Assembly: GCA_020636135.1 (NCBI GenBank)
Contig: JACJYK010000002.1
Location: forward strand, 515,501 to 579,500
Length of the DNA: 64,000 bases
From: Lewinellaceae bacterium
GTDB lineage: Bacteria; Bacteroidota; Bacteroidia; Chitinophagales; Saprospiraceae
Direction of reading: 5' to 3'
Shown here one piece after another: positions 33,542 through 42,262 of the stretch. A model generated the notes under the pieces. That model ran no database searches, was not told the DNA's origin, and saw only the letters and a program-made list of their open reading frames with translations. The number at the start of each line of letters is the position of its first letter. Position 1 is the stretch's first letter. A program made the position numbers and the translations under genes.

Positions 33542-34858
33542 TTATGGATTGGATCTGGTCGCGCGGTAACGTATGTAGATGTAAAATGGGATGCCTGCCA
33601 TCAGCAGGATAAAGCCCCAATAAACGGCTTCCATACCAGAGCCTGAAACAGCCCAAAGGGAATAAGCAAAGCCCAGGGTAGGAAGGATGAGGTGAAGGCT
33701 TTTGGGTCCACCAGGGTTCCATTTGCCCTGAAGGACAAACAGCGCGTAAGCTGCTGCCGCAAAAAGGTAGGGTACCAGTACAGTGGTTGTGGTAACCAGG
33801 ATCAGAAACTCAAATGCCTTGACCAAACCACGTGAATAATTCATCAGCATCACCAGGGTGATTATGATGCTACCGATCATGATCGCAGCGCTGGGCATGT
33901 CAAACCGGTTGGTGCGTTTGAAGAGCGGTGGAAACAGATTATCGCGAGCAGCTGCAAAAGGGACTTGTCCCTGCACCAGGATCCATCCGTTAAGGGCTCC
34001 AAAGGTGGAGACGACAACACCCGCAGCAACCAGGTAGCGACCCGGGGCTCCCCAGATCCGTGCTGCGGCATCGGCGAAAGGGGCCTTGGATTGAGCCAGT
34101 TCTTCGGGCGACACGATACCCATAACCGCGATGGTGCCCAACAAATAAACGGCTACGGTGATCAGGGTTCCCCAGATGGTAGCCTGTGGTATGACCTTTT
34201 CCGCATTGTCAATTTTTTCAGCGGGGACGGTTGCCGACTCAAAACCCAGGAAGGCAAAGAGCGTGAGGGCTGCCGTTGCCGAGATAGCCTGAAAATTACT
34301 GCTGTCACTGACATTGAATGGGGTGAAATAATCCAGGTTGATGTAGAAAATGCCCACCAATGACATCAGTAGTAGTGGGGCAAGCTTTAAGGTAGTTGTA
34401 ACCACCTGAAATCTACCGGCATTGCGTACCGGCCTGGTATTGACCCAGGTTAAAAAAGCAATGGCGAGAACACCAGCCATAGCACCGGCAAATGGATTGG
34501 TGCCCAGAACGGGGATAAAAACGCTGAGGTAGCTGACAAATGCTACGGTGATCGCCGCATTGGCAGCCCAGACACTGAGAATGTATCCCCAGGCCACTAA
34601 AAACCCGGGAAAATCACCCAGGCTTGCATGGGTATATGCATATGGACCACCCGATACATTGCGAACGATAAGACTAAGCCGGCTAAAGATGAGCGCCAGA
34701 ATCAATGCCCCCGTGGAAGTAAATACCCAGCCCATGATACTGATTCCACCGTAGGCACCCAATGTCGATGGAAGGAAAAAAATGCCGGATCCGATCATGT
34801 TGCCTATAACCAATGACATGGCCATCCAGAGGCCGAGCTTGTTACCTTTACTCTTCAT
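33542..34858 (-). CDS. APC-family amino acid permease or antiporter
   Basis: Translation from 34858 (MKSKGNKLGLWMAM) gives 438 residues and about 12 membrane helices; the frame extends to 34909 without a sensible start. TM1 holds the unwound GNMIGSGIFFLP motif typical of APC transporters. The AGVLAIAFLTWVNTRPVRNAG region and overall pattern resemble the AdiC/YjeH/arginine-agmatine exchanger group. With a decarboxylase upstream and an amidinohydrolase downstream it may exchange an amino acid for its decarboxylation product, but the substrate is open. Confidence 0.88.
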   Translation of the reverse strand: MKSKGNKLGLWMAMSLVIGNMIGSGIFFLPSTLGAYGGISIMGWVFTSTGALILALIFSRLSLIVRNVSGGPYAYTHASLGDFPGFLVAWGYILSVWAANAAITVAFVSYLSVFIPVLGTNPFAGAMAGVLAIAFLTWVNTRPVRNAGRFQVVTTTLKLAPLLLMSLVGIFYINLDYFTPFNVSDSSNFQAISATAALTLFAFLGFESATVPAEKIDNAEKVIPQATIWGTLITVAVYLLGTIAVMGIVSPEELAQSKAPFADAAARIWGAPGRYLVAAGVVVSTFGALNGWILVQGQVPFAAARDNLFPPLFKRTNRFDMPSAAIMIGSIIITLVMLMNYSRGLVKAFEFLILVTTTTVLVPYLFAAAAYALFVLQGKWNPGGPKSLHLILPTLGFAYSLWAVSGSGMEAVYWGFILLMAGIPFYIYIRYRATRSNP

Positions 34859-34930
34859 CCTGGTAAAATACAATAATTCATCATTTAGCCTGGCAATCCT
34901 GACAGTCACCAGCTCTGGTGATACCGGTAT

Positions 34931-36400
34931 TTAGTACAGAGGTTTTAGGGAATCTCCCAGCTCCAGGATGGACTTCACCAGGAGATCAAAGTCTTCTTTT
35001 GTACTTCGGTGGTTGGCTATCGCAACGCGAATGCAATACAGGTCTCCAAGGGTCGTATAGCCGGGAGCTGCTGTGCCTTTTTCTTCCAGTTGCAATTTGA
35101 TCTCCTGGTTCAGAGCATTCAGTGCCTCCAGAGTCATGCCGCCGGGATTGTACCGGAAGCAGACAATGTCAAGTCCTATCGGTGCAACCAGTTCCAGGTG
35201 AGGATTTTCATCGATCATCTGGCCGAGGTACCGGGCCTGATGGATGTTCTTGGTGATCATGCGTCCAAAAGCCTCAGCTCCGTGTTCTTTTAAAGACATC
35301 CAAACCTTGAGGGCACGGAAACGACGTGACAGTTGAATGCCGTATTCACTGAACCAGAGATTTCCTGCAGCCAGTCCACGGGTATTCCGGGCAAGGTAAT
35401 CGGGGATCAGAGAGAATGCACCGCGGTGGTCGCGGTCATTGCGTACCAGAGTACAGGCGACTTCAAATGGCATATGCAACCATTTGTGCAGGTCGATGGT
35501 CACCGAATCTGCCCGGTCGATTCCCTTTAAGAGTGGTTTAATCAGGGGAGAAAGCATTGCAATCGAACCAATAGCCCCATCAACATGAAACCAGAGTCCT
35601 TCGGTCTTGCAGATGTCGGCGAGTGCATCGAGGTCGTCAATCGCACCGGTATTGATGGTACCTGCGGTACCGATGACTGCTATGGGGTGCAGGCCTGCTT
35701 CCCGGTCCTCCTTAATGTTATTTTGTAAGGCCTGGAGATCCATGGTGTAATCCGCCTTGACCGGTACTTTATGCAGATACTTTGATCCCATGCCCATCAG
35801 TTCGATGGCTTTCTGTACAGAAGAATGGACTTCTGAGGAGGCATATACCACCATCGGCTTGGCTCCGCTCATTCCTTCTTTTCGAATGTCAAATCCTGCC
35901 TGATGGTACCTTGCCACCGTGATCCCGACCAGGTTGGCCATCGAACCTCCGCTGACCAGCAGGCCGCTTGCATCCGGTGGGTAATTCATGATTTCCTTAA
36001 GCCAGTCGATGACCTGTGCTTCAACCAGATTGGCCGAATGATTGCCGCCACCAAGGTTCGGGTTCATGACCGAGGTCCAGAAGTCTCCGATCACCCCGGA
36101 CACGGAACCGGCACCCATGTACCAGGACCAAAACCGGGGATGCACATTTCCCATGGTATAGGGCAGGATGTGTGTTTTCAGTTCCTCATCGATACGATCC
36201 GTATCCTCCGGCGCGAGGGGAAGATTGCGCTTGAAAACACGTTGACTTTCTTCCGGCATTGGTTGCCAGACCGGTCGATCTGATAAGGTGGAAAGGTAAT
36301 TGATGGCATCATCTACCATCTGGTACATACGCTTTCGTGCTGCTGACCAATCGGAAGGATCCAGATTTTCGTGATCCTGCCATTCTTCGGATTGCTTCAT
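34931..36400 (-). CDS. PLP-dependent group II amino acid decarboxylase
   Basis: I start it at 36400 (MKQSEEWQDHENLD), giving 489 residues; the open frame runs 59 codons further to 36577, but that part has no family resemblance. It belongs to the aromatic-L-amino-acid/diaminobutyrate/glutamate decarboxylase family: NPNLGGGNHSANLVE, LLVSGGSMANLVGI, HVDGAIGSIAML (PLP-pyridine Asp) and TIDLHKWLHMPFE (Schiff-base Lys). The amino acid decarboxylated cannot be read safely by eye. It is the first gene of a three-gene operon with an APC permease (72 bp gap) and an amidinohydrolase. Confidence 0.9.
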   Translation of the reverse strand: MKQSEEWQDHENLDPSDWSAARKRMYQMVDDAINYLSTLSDRPVWQPMPEESQRVFKRNLPLAPEDTDRIDEELKTHILPYTMGNVHPRFWSWYMGAGSVSGVIGDFWTSVMNPNLGGGNHSANLVEAQVIDWLKEIMNYPPDASGLLVSGGSMANLVGITVARYHQAGFDIRKEGMSGAKPMVVYASSEVHSSVQKAIELMGMGSKYLHKVPVKADYTMDLQALQNNIKEDREAGLHPIAVIGTAGTINTGAIDDLDALADICKTEGLWFHVDGAIGSIAMLSPLIKPLLKGIDRADSVTIDLHKWLHMPFEVACTLVRNDRDHRGAFSLIPDYLARNTRGLAAGNLWFSEYGIQLSRRFRALKVWMSLKEHGAEAFGRMITKNIHQARYLGQMIDENPHLELVAPIGLDIVCFRYNPGGMTLEALNALNQEIKLQLEEKGTAAPGYTTLGDLYCIRVAIANHRSTKEDFDLLVKSILELGDSLKPLY

Positions 36401-36715
36401 AGCCAAGTTGTTTTGCTGGTTCTTAAATGACTCTGGTAAAAGTCTTAAAAAAGATTCGCATCTAATATTCCGTAAAGTCATACTTCCGTCAAATCCTTGT
36501 TCGATCACATGAAAGCGATAAAAGAGGAGCCGGATACGATTATTAGCGCTGCGGTCCCGGCTGCAGGTGGTCAACATTATACCCGTAGGTCTTCAATATG
36601 TACAGCTTGTACAATCGTTTAGGATTTCAAATAATTGATATTCATGCAGGCTTGTTTCTATTTCGTTTGAATTTTCTAATTTAATAGTGTACTTCTTTTC
36701 TAAAATTAACTACCC
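36401..36715. other. Divergent intergenic region between decarboxylase and GIY-YIG genes
   Basis: This is an AT-rich region holding the upstream sequences of both divergent genes. No RNA, repeat or strong promoter motif was recognised; TTTG at about 36667 with a weak TA-rich box 19 bp later is only suggestive. Confidence 0.4.
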
Positions 36716-37024
36716 ATGCGGATCCACTTATATTATGTTTATATACTTACCAATATTGGAAAAACAGTTCTGTATACAGGTGTAACCAATAATTTATCCA
36801 TCCGATTAAAGCAACATGCTGCTCCTCCTGGTAATAGCGAAAAGGGCAGAGCATTTACTCATCGGTATGGGTGTAAATATTTGATATATTATGAGACATT
36901 TAAATATATAAATAATGCCATTGCCCGCGAAAAAGAAATTAAGGGCTGGCGTCGAAATCGCAAGCTGGAATTGATCCGGACAATTAACCCTGAATATCGT
37001 TTTCTCAATTATGAATTTGAATGA
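36716..37024 (+). CDS. GIY-YIG nuclease-like protein beside a tandem repeat array
   Basis: 102 residues. YYVYILTN ... VLYTGVTNNLSIRLKQH is the GIY-YIG core with Arg, and TFKYINNAIAREKEIKGWRRNRKLELI supplies the metal-binding Glu and the basic C-terminal helix, ending NPEYRFLNYE. It is a single-domain URI-type nuclease, full length for its class, and differs from the GIY-YIG protein at 17642-17932, which belongs to another subtype. The stop codon is followed immediately by a 1.9-kb tandem repeat array. Confidence 0.88.
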   Translation: MRIHLYYVYILTNIGKTVLYTGVTNNLSIRLKQHAAPPGNSEKGRAFTHRYGCKYLIYYETFKYINNAIAREKEIKGWRRNRKLELIRTINPEYRFLNYEFE

Positions 37025-38956
37025 ATTTCCTGTTATGGAGCGTTATGCTTGTACGGATTCTTCACGACGCACCGCTGGAGCATTGCTGTGCAGAATGACA
37101 GGGGATAAGGACAACACTGGGAGTCATTGTCATGCTGAGCGACCAGCGAAGCATCGGTCGGGACACGTGAACGTATTCGGATGAATAACGAAGATTGAGG
37201 CATCATCACGGTCGAACATTTAGAGGAGCATTATGCTTGTACGGATTCTTCACGACGCACCGCTGGAGCGTTGCTGTTCAGAATGACAAAGGGTGGTGAG
37301 ACCACTGTTGTGTAATTAGAGGAGCGTTATGCTAATACGGATTCTTCACTATGCACCGCTGGAGTGTTGCTGTTCGGAATGACAGGGGGAAAGGACAACA
37401 CCGGGAGTCATTGTCATGCTGAGCGATCAGCGAAGCATCGGTCGGGACATGTGAACGTATTCGAATGAATAACGAAGATTGAGGCAACATCACGGTCGAT
37501 CATTGAGAGGAGGTTATGCTTGTACGGATTCTTTACGATGCAACACTTGAGGTGTTGCTGTTCAGAATGACAAAGGGTGTTGAGACCACTGTTGTGTAAT
37601 GAGGAGCGTTATGATTGTACGGATTCTTCACGACGCACGCTGGAGCGTTGCTGTTCAGAATGACAGGGGGAAAGGACAACACTGGGAGTCATTGTCATGC
37701 TGAGCAACCAGCGAGGTATCGGTCGGGACACGTGTACGTATTCGGATGAATAACGAAGATTGAGGCATCATCACGGTCGAACATTGAGAGGAGCGTTATG
37801 CTTGTACGGATTCTTCACGATGCACCGCTGGAGTGCTGCTGTTCAGAATGACAGGGGGAAAGGACAACACCGGGAGTCATTGTCATGCTGAGCGACCAGC
37901 GAAGCATCGGTCGGGACACGTGAACGTATTCGGATGAATAACGAAGATTGAGGCATCATCACGGTCGAACATTTAGAGGAGCATTATGCTTGTACGGATT
38001 CTTCACGACGCACCGCTGGAGCGTTGCTGTTCAGAATGACAAAGGGTGGTGAGACCACTGTTGTGTAATTAGAGGAGCGTTATGCTAATACGGATTCTTC
38101 ACTATGCACCGCTGGAGTGTTGCTGTTCGGAATGACAGGGGGAAAGGACAACACCGGGAGTCATTGTCATGCTGAGCGATCAGCGAAGCATCGGTCGGGA
38201 CATGTGAACGTATTCGAATGAATAACGAAGATTGAGGCAACATCACGGTCGATCATTGAGAGGAGGTTATGCTTGTACGGATTCTTTACGATGCAACACT
38301 TGAGGTGTTGCTGTTCAGAATGACAAAGGGTGTTGAGACCACTGTTGTGTAATGAGGAGCGTTATGATTGTACGGATTCTTCACGACGCACGCTGGAGCG
38401 TTGCTGTTCAGAATGACAGGGGGAAAGGACAACACTGGGAGTCATTGTCATGCTGAGCAACCAGCGAGGTATCGGTCGGGACACGTGTACGTATTCGGAT
38501 GAATAACGAAGATTGAGGCATCATCACGGTCGAACATTGAGAGGAGCGTTATGCTTGTACGGATTCTTCACGATGCACCGCTGGAGTGCTGCTGTTCAGA
38601 ATGACAGGGGGAAAGGACAACACCGGGAGTCATTGTCATGCTGAGCGACCAGCGAAGCATCGGTCGGGACACGTGAACGTATTCGGATGAATAACGAAGA
38701 TTGAGGCATCATCACGGTCGAACATTGAGAGGAGCGTTATGCTAATACGGATTCTTCACTATGCACCGCTGGAGTGCTGCTGTTCATAATGACAGGGGAA
38801 AAGGACAACACTGGGAGTCATTGTCATGCTGAGCGACCAGCGAAGCATTGGTCGGGACACGTGAACGTATTCGGATGAATAGCGAAGATTGAGGCATCAT
38901 CACGGTCGGACATTGAGAGGAGCGCCGGAGCGTTGCTGTTCAGAATGACAGGGGGA
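37025..38956 (+). repeat. Higher-order tandem repeat array (188/284-bp units in a 753-bp repeat)
   Basis: The marker CATGCTGAGC occurs eight times, at about 37131, 37415, 37696, 37884, 38168, 38449, 38637 and 38825. The spacings are 284, 281, 188, 284, 281, 188 and 188 bp, so a 753-bp block (284+281+188) is present in two tandem copies; sampled stretches are identical over about 840 bp at that offset. The 188-bp unit contains a palindromic pair (GTTCAGAATGAC ... GTCATGCTGAGC) around a purine-rich spacer, plus GTACGGATTCTTCACGA; the longer units add a partial copy of about 96 bp. No protein-coding frame persists. Confidence 0.92.
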
Positions 38957-38974
38957 AGAAAGAGCACCACTCGG

Positions 38975-39379
38975 TTACTCGGGGAGGTTGGTAACTCCAA
39001 TATAAGTTAACCCTACCTGGATAAGCAGCAGGATCAGTATAATTAAGAAAACACTGAGGGTGTTACGGGGCCGGTACGCGCTGTTCCTGCCGATCTGCAT
39101 ATCCCATAGTCCCAGGATCAGCATCCCACCGATGAAATTTAATACCATATTACTCCATATTTCATTTCTGAGTGAGAGTCCTCCCGAAAAACGGGCACCC
39201 AGGATTTGATATAGGACAGCACCCAACATGGTCGGGAAAATAAATCTGCGCTGATTAACGCGGTATAAATTGATTGAATAAAGGATTGCTCCGAATGCAG
39301 TTAAAGTGATGAGTGTTATGATCATGATAGAAGACTTGCTGTATAATTCCGGTAGCTTTTCCTCCTCGATGGGATCCAT
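38975..39379 (-). CDS. Small integral membrane protein, unknown function
   Basis: 134 residues. A charged N-terminus (MDPIEEEKLPELYSK) is followed by four hydrophobic segments (about 18-38, 48-64, 78-98 and 107-127). No family is recognised. The stop lies 18 bp beyond the repeat array, suggesting that the array grew up to, but not into, the gene. It is probably cotranscribed with the acetyltransferase gene upstream (49 bp gap). Confidence 0.65.
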   Translation of the reverse strand: MDPIEEEKLPELYSKSSIMIITLITLTAFGAILYSINLYRVNQRRFIFPTMLGAVLYQILGARFSGGLSLRNEIWSNMVLNFIGGMLILGLWDMQIGRNSAYRPRNTLSVFLIILILLLIQVGLTYIGVTNLPE

Positions 39380-39428
39380 CCTGTACTCGTTTTAGCGCAA
39401 GAAACAAAATTTCAGCTTTTCGGACCGG

Positions 39429-40550
39429 CTAATCCAAAATTTTCTGAAAGCAGCGCCGGCGTTTATGCTGCTGGTATTCGTAGTTCTTCCACAACGCCTG
39501 AACCTGACTATTGGTTTCCAGTTCGGGATTGGATTCCACCTGCCGGATGCCCTGATCAATGAACCCCTGCATGATTTTTTCAAACAGAAGGGCGGTAATT
39601 CCCTTATTGCGGTATTCATCCTTGACACCGATCAGATACAGATCCGCTCGATCGTTCTTTCTGCTGGCACGCAGAATATGCCAGATGCCGAAAGGGTAAA
39701 GTCGACCCCTGGCGCGTTGAAATGCTTTGGACATGGAAGGTATGGAAATGCCATATCCGACCATATGCTCCTGCTCATCCAAAACAATGCATATGAGATC
39801 TTTATTGATCAGGGGAAAATACTTATCCAGATAGGCGGTCGCTTTTTTCTCATCAAAAAGTACGAATCCATGCAGGTGACGGTGGGTTTCATTGATCAGG
39901 CGGAAGAGCTCCTGCCCGTAAGGTCGTAGCTCAGCAGCCTTGCGGATCTGTAAGGTTTTGACCCCATACCGTTTTTGAATGATACCGGATAATTGGGTCA
40001 GTTTCTCCGGTACTTTCTCCGGTACCGTCAGTTTATTTTCTATCCAGTCGATGGCCTTCTCATAGCCCAATTGTTCGACCCGGACCGGATAATAGGGTGG
40101 GTTATACAATTCCACAATGGTTGGCAACGCATCAAATCCTTTGATCAGCATCCCAGCCTTATCCAGGTTGGAGAACCCAAGCGGACCCTGCACGACCTGG
40201 GCATGCAATTCCCTGGCCCATGATTCGATGTTGCCCAGCAAGGACTGAAACACTGCCGGGTCATCGATGGCTTCCAGCCAGCCCCAGCGAACCCGGAGGA
40301 GGTTCCCGGCAACGTAATCGTCCGGGATCGCCATGCCAACAACCCGACCCACAATTTTTTTCCCTTGATAAGCCAGTAAAAAGCGGGTTTTTACTTGACC
40401 TTCTTCTTTCCATCTGGGATACAAAGTATTCCATTCATCCAGATCGAGAGGAGGAACCCAGATCGGGTCGTGCCGGTACAACTGATGGGGCCACCGGATG
40501 AATGTCTTCAATTCGGCTTTCGTTTGGACACACCTGACAGCACATCGCAT
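39429..40550 (-). CDS. Large GNAT-like N-acetyltransferase
   Basis: 373 residues. The N-terminal half (TFIRWPHQLYRHDPIWVPPL, FLLAYQGKKIVGRVVGM, VQGPLGFSNLDKAGMLIKGF) and the C-terminal half (LYLIGVKDEYRNKGITALLFEKIMQ, the acetyl-CoA loop) each look GNAT-like. This combination is a widespread Bacteroidota protein usually called GNAT family or hypothetical. The acceptor is not known; there is no enzyme partner. Confidence 0.75.
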   Translation of the reverse strand: MRCAVRCVQTKAELKTFIRWPHQLYRHDPIWVPPLDLDEWNTLYPRWKEEGQVKTRFLLAYQGKKIVGRVVGMAIPDDYVAGNLLRVRWGWLEAIDDPAVFQSLLGNIESWARELHAQVVQGPLGFSNLDKAGMLIKGFDALPTIVELYNPPYYPVRVEQLGYEKAIDWIENKLTVPEKVPEKLTQLSGIIQKRYGVKTLQIRKAAELRPYGQELFRLINETHRHLHGFVLFDEKKATAYLDKYFPLINKDLICIVLDEQEHMVGYGISIPSMSKAFQRARGRLYPFGIWHILRASRKNDRADLYLIGVKDEYRNKGITALLFEKIMQGFIDQGIRQVESNPELETNSQVQALWKNYEYQQHKRRRCFQKILD

Positions 40551-40648
40551 GGCATCTTGTTAGCTCTGTAAATGTAAGGTATCCGGGACACGGAAGTTCA
40601 CGGAATCGGATGATCTTATCATTTGATTCGACGAATCAGCAGACTGGA

Positions 40649-40678
40649 TTTTCGTTCCCGATTATCGGCGTACCTTTG
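40649..40678 (+). promoter_or_regulatory. Bacteroidota-type promoter (TTTT / TACCTTTG)
   Basis: An exact TAnnTTTG box (TACCTTTG, 40671-40678) sits 24 bp before the start codon of the EEP-family gene, and a TTTT element lies 18 bp further upstream, in the place of the -33 TTTG. It probably drives the two-gene unit 40702-42026. Confidence 0.55.
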
Positions 40679-40701
40679 GCGTTAACTAAGCCGTCTATTT
40701 C

Positions 40702-41532
40702 ATGAAGAAGTGGTTTATTTTATTACTCATTCCGTTAGCAGTGGGCCCCATCTTTAGCCAGGATCTGCGGGTAATGACCTTTAACATACGATTCGATTAT
40801 CTGCCGGATACTGCCAATGCCTGGACCCGCCGGGGGCCTGACGTAGCCCGGACCATTGAGGAAGCCCATCCGGATGTGGTAGGGATGCAGGAGGTATTGC
40901 ATTATCAGCTCCTTGATATCCTGAAAGAATTGCCGGGATATCAACATCTCGGGCATGGAAGGGACGATGGCCAGGAGGCGGGAGAATACAGTCCCGTCCT
41001 GTACCGGACAGACCGTTTTCAATTGATCGATCAGAATCAATTCTGGTTGTCCGAGCACCCCAATGTTCCCGGAAGCATGAGCTGGGGAACGGCCTGCACG
41101 CGCATCGCCACCTGGGCTTTACTTTTGGATCGGCAAAGTTCGGATACGGTATTGGTCATTAATACACATTTTGATCACATAAGCGAAGAAGCCAGGCAAC
41201 ACGGTGCCATGATGATCGATTCATTCCTGCGGCAACAGGAGGTACGTGATGTGTGGTGTATGGGAGATTTTAATGCCACGCTGTCCGATGGCGCACTTCA
41301 ACCCCTGGAAAAAGATTACCAGGAAGCGCGGCAGACAGCTGCGGTTACTGAAGGACCCAGTTTTACTTTTCATGGGTTCACCGGCGCCGGTAAAGAAGGG
41401 AATATCATTGATCACATCTTTTTCCGGTGTCCGGACTGGGTGATCGAAGAATACAAAGTCATCACCCGTATGTACAAGGGAATCTACCCCAGCGATCATT
41501 TTCCAGTCCTCGCGGTATTTCGCCACCTATGA
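40702..41532 (+). CDS. Exported endonuclease/exonuclease/phosphatase-fold protein
   Basis: 276 residues with a signal peptide ending near PIFSQ. The EEP fold is shown by VMTFNIRFDYLPD (metal Asn), PDVVGMQEVLHYQ (metal Glu), VINTHFDHIS (catalytic His), CMGDFNAT and a final SDHFPVLAVF (Asp-His). All catalytic residues are present. Exported Bacteroidota members may act on nucleic acids, sphingomyelin or phosphoinositides; the substrate is unknown. Its TGA overlaps the next gene's ATG. Confidence 0.9.
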   Translation: MKKWFILLLIPLAVGPIFSQDLRVMTFNIRFDYLPDTANAWTRRGPDVARTIEEAHPDVVGMQEVLHYQLLDILKELPGYQHLGHGRDDGQEAGEYSPVLYRTDRFQLIDQNQFWLSEHPNVPGSMSWGTACTRIATWALLLDRQSSDTVLVINTHFDHISEEARQHGAMMIDSFLRQQEVRDVWCMGDFNATLSDGALQPLEKDYQEARQTAAVTEGPSFTFHGFTGAGKEGNIIDHIFFRCPDWVIEEYKVITRMYKGIYPSDHFPVLAVFRHL

Positions 41533-42026
41533 GTCAGGATCGTTACCTAACCGAATACGGCAAGTTTGTGCATGGCTATTTCCGGGCGTATGCTTCCTTC
41601 CTGATTATTGCACTGGCAGCAGCGGTGGTGATCGGAGTGGTCTGGGAACATCCGGCAGCCTTTGGTCTGAGTGGCGCCCTCGTTGCGCTGTGGCTCATTG
41701 GGTTGTTGCGGTGTATCGCATCACTCCAACGGGAGGGTAAGCATTGCCGCACATTTCCGGACCAGCTGGATCAGGATCAGATTCATCGTGAGTCGGAATA
41801 CCTGAAGACCTTACGAGGGAAGATCAGGTGGGAAAAGAACTTTTTTCAATCGCTTTTCCTGGCAGGGTTAACTGGTCTGGTCGTGTTGTTATTAACCGGT
41901 CATAAAGATGGTTTGACTGGTGTTGCCCTTGGGATAGTCCTGACGACGTCGATAGAACAGATCGCCCTGGTTCTTTACGACCATGGATTGCAGGAGTTCG
42001 CCTATCAATTGGAGAAGAGAAGCTGA
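41529..42026 (+). CDS. Four-helix membrane protein, unknown function
   Basis: The start at 41529 (MSQDRYLTEYGKFVHG) overlaps the previous stop by 4 bp (ATGA) and is preferred over the frame beginning at 41427, which lies inside the previous gene. The 165-residue product has two hydrophobic hairpins (about 18-65 and 107-145) separated by a charged cytoplasmic loop. No family is recognised. It is translationally coupled to the EEP-family gene. Confidence 0.7.
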   Translation: MSQDRYLTEYGKFVHGYFRAYASFLIIALAAAVVIGVVWEHPAAFGLSGALVALWLIGLLRCIASLQREGKHCRTFPDQLDQDQIHRESEYLKTLRGKIRWEKNFFQSLFLAGLTGLVVLLLTGHKDGLTGVALGIVLTTSIEQIALVLYDHGLQEFAYQLEKRS

Positions 42027-42262
42027 AACCGCATAGAATGCGGATTATTGGACCAGGGATTCACCAAAGCCTAAGGGTTCGGTGGCGTTAAGTTACGGTT
42101 AAGGTAAAGGTTGTGGTTCACAGGCCTTGATTCTGCACGTTCATAAGGAAGTACGGGTATCGGTACCGGGCGTTATTCCGTCGAAAAAATCAGTTCGTTG
42201 ATGGAAGTGGCGTAACTTATTACCCTGCTTAATCGCATTTTAGCAAAGATTCAGCAAGATCT

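Noticed and set aside
36401..36577. N-terminal extension of the PLP decarboxylase
   Set aside because: The 59 extra residues show no family resemblance; the ATG at 36400 fits the family start.
37025..38956. CRISPR array or repeat-protein gene
   Set aside because: Unit lengths of 188-284 bp without spacers, no continuous open frame; it is a satellite-like higher-order repeat.
42029..42043. Hairpin CCGCAT-AGA-ATGCGG after the four-helix membrane gene as terminator
   Set aside because: The stem is only 6 bp and no T-tract follows.
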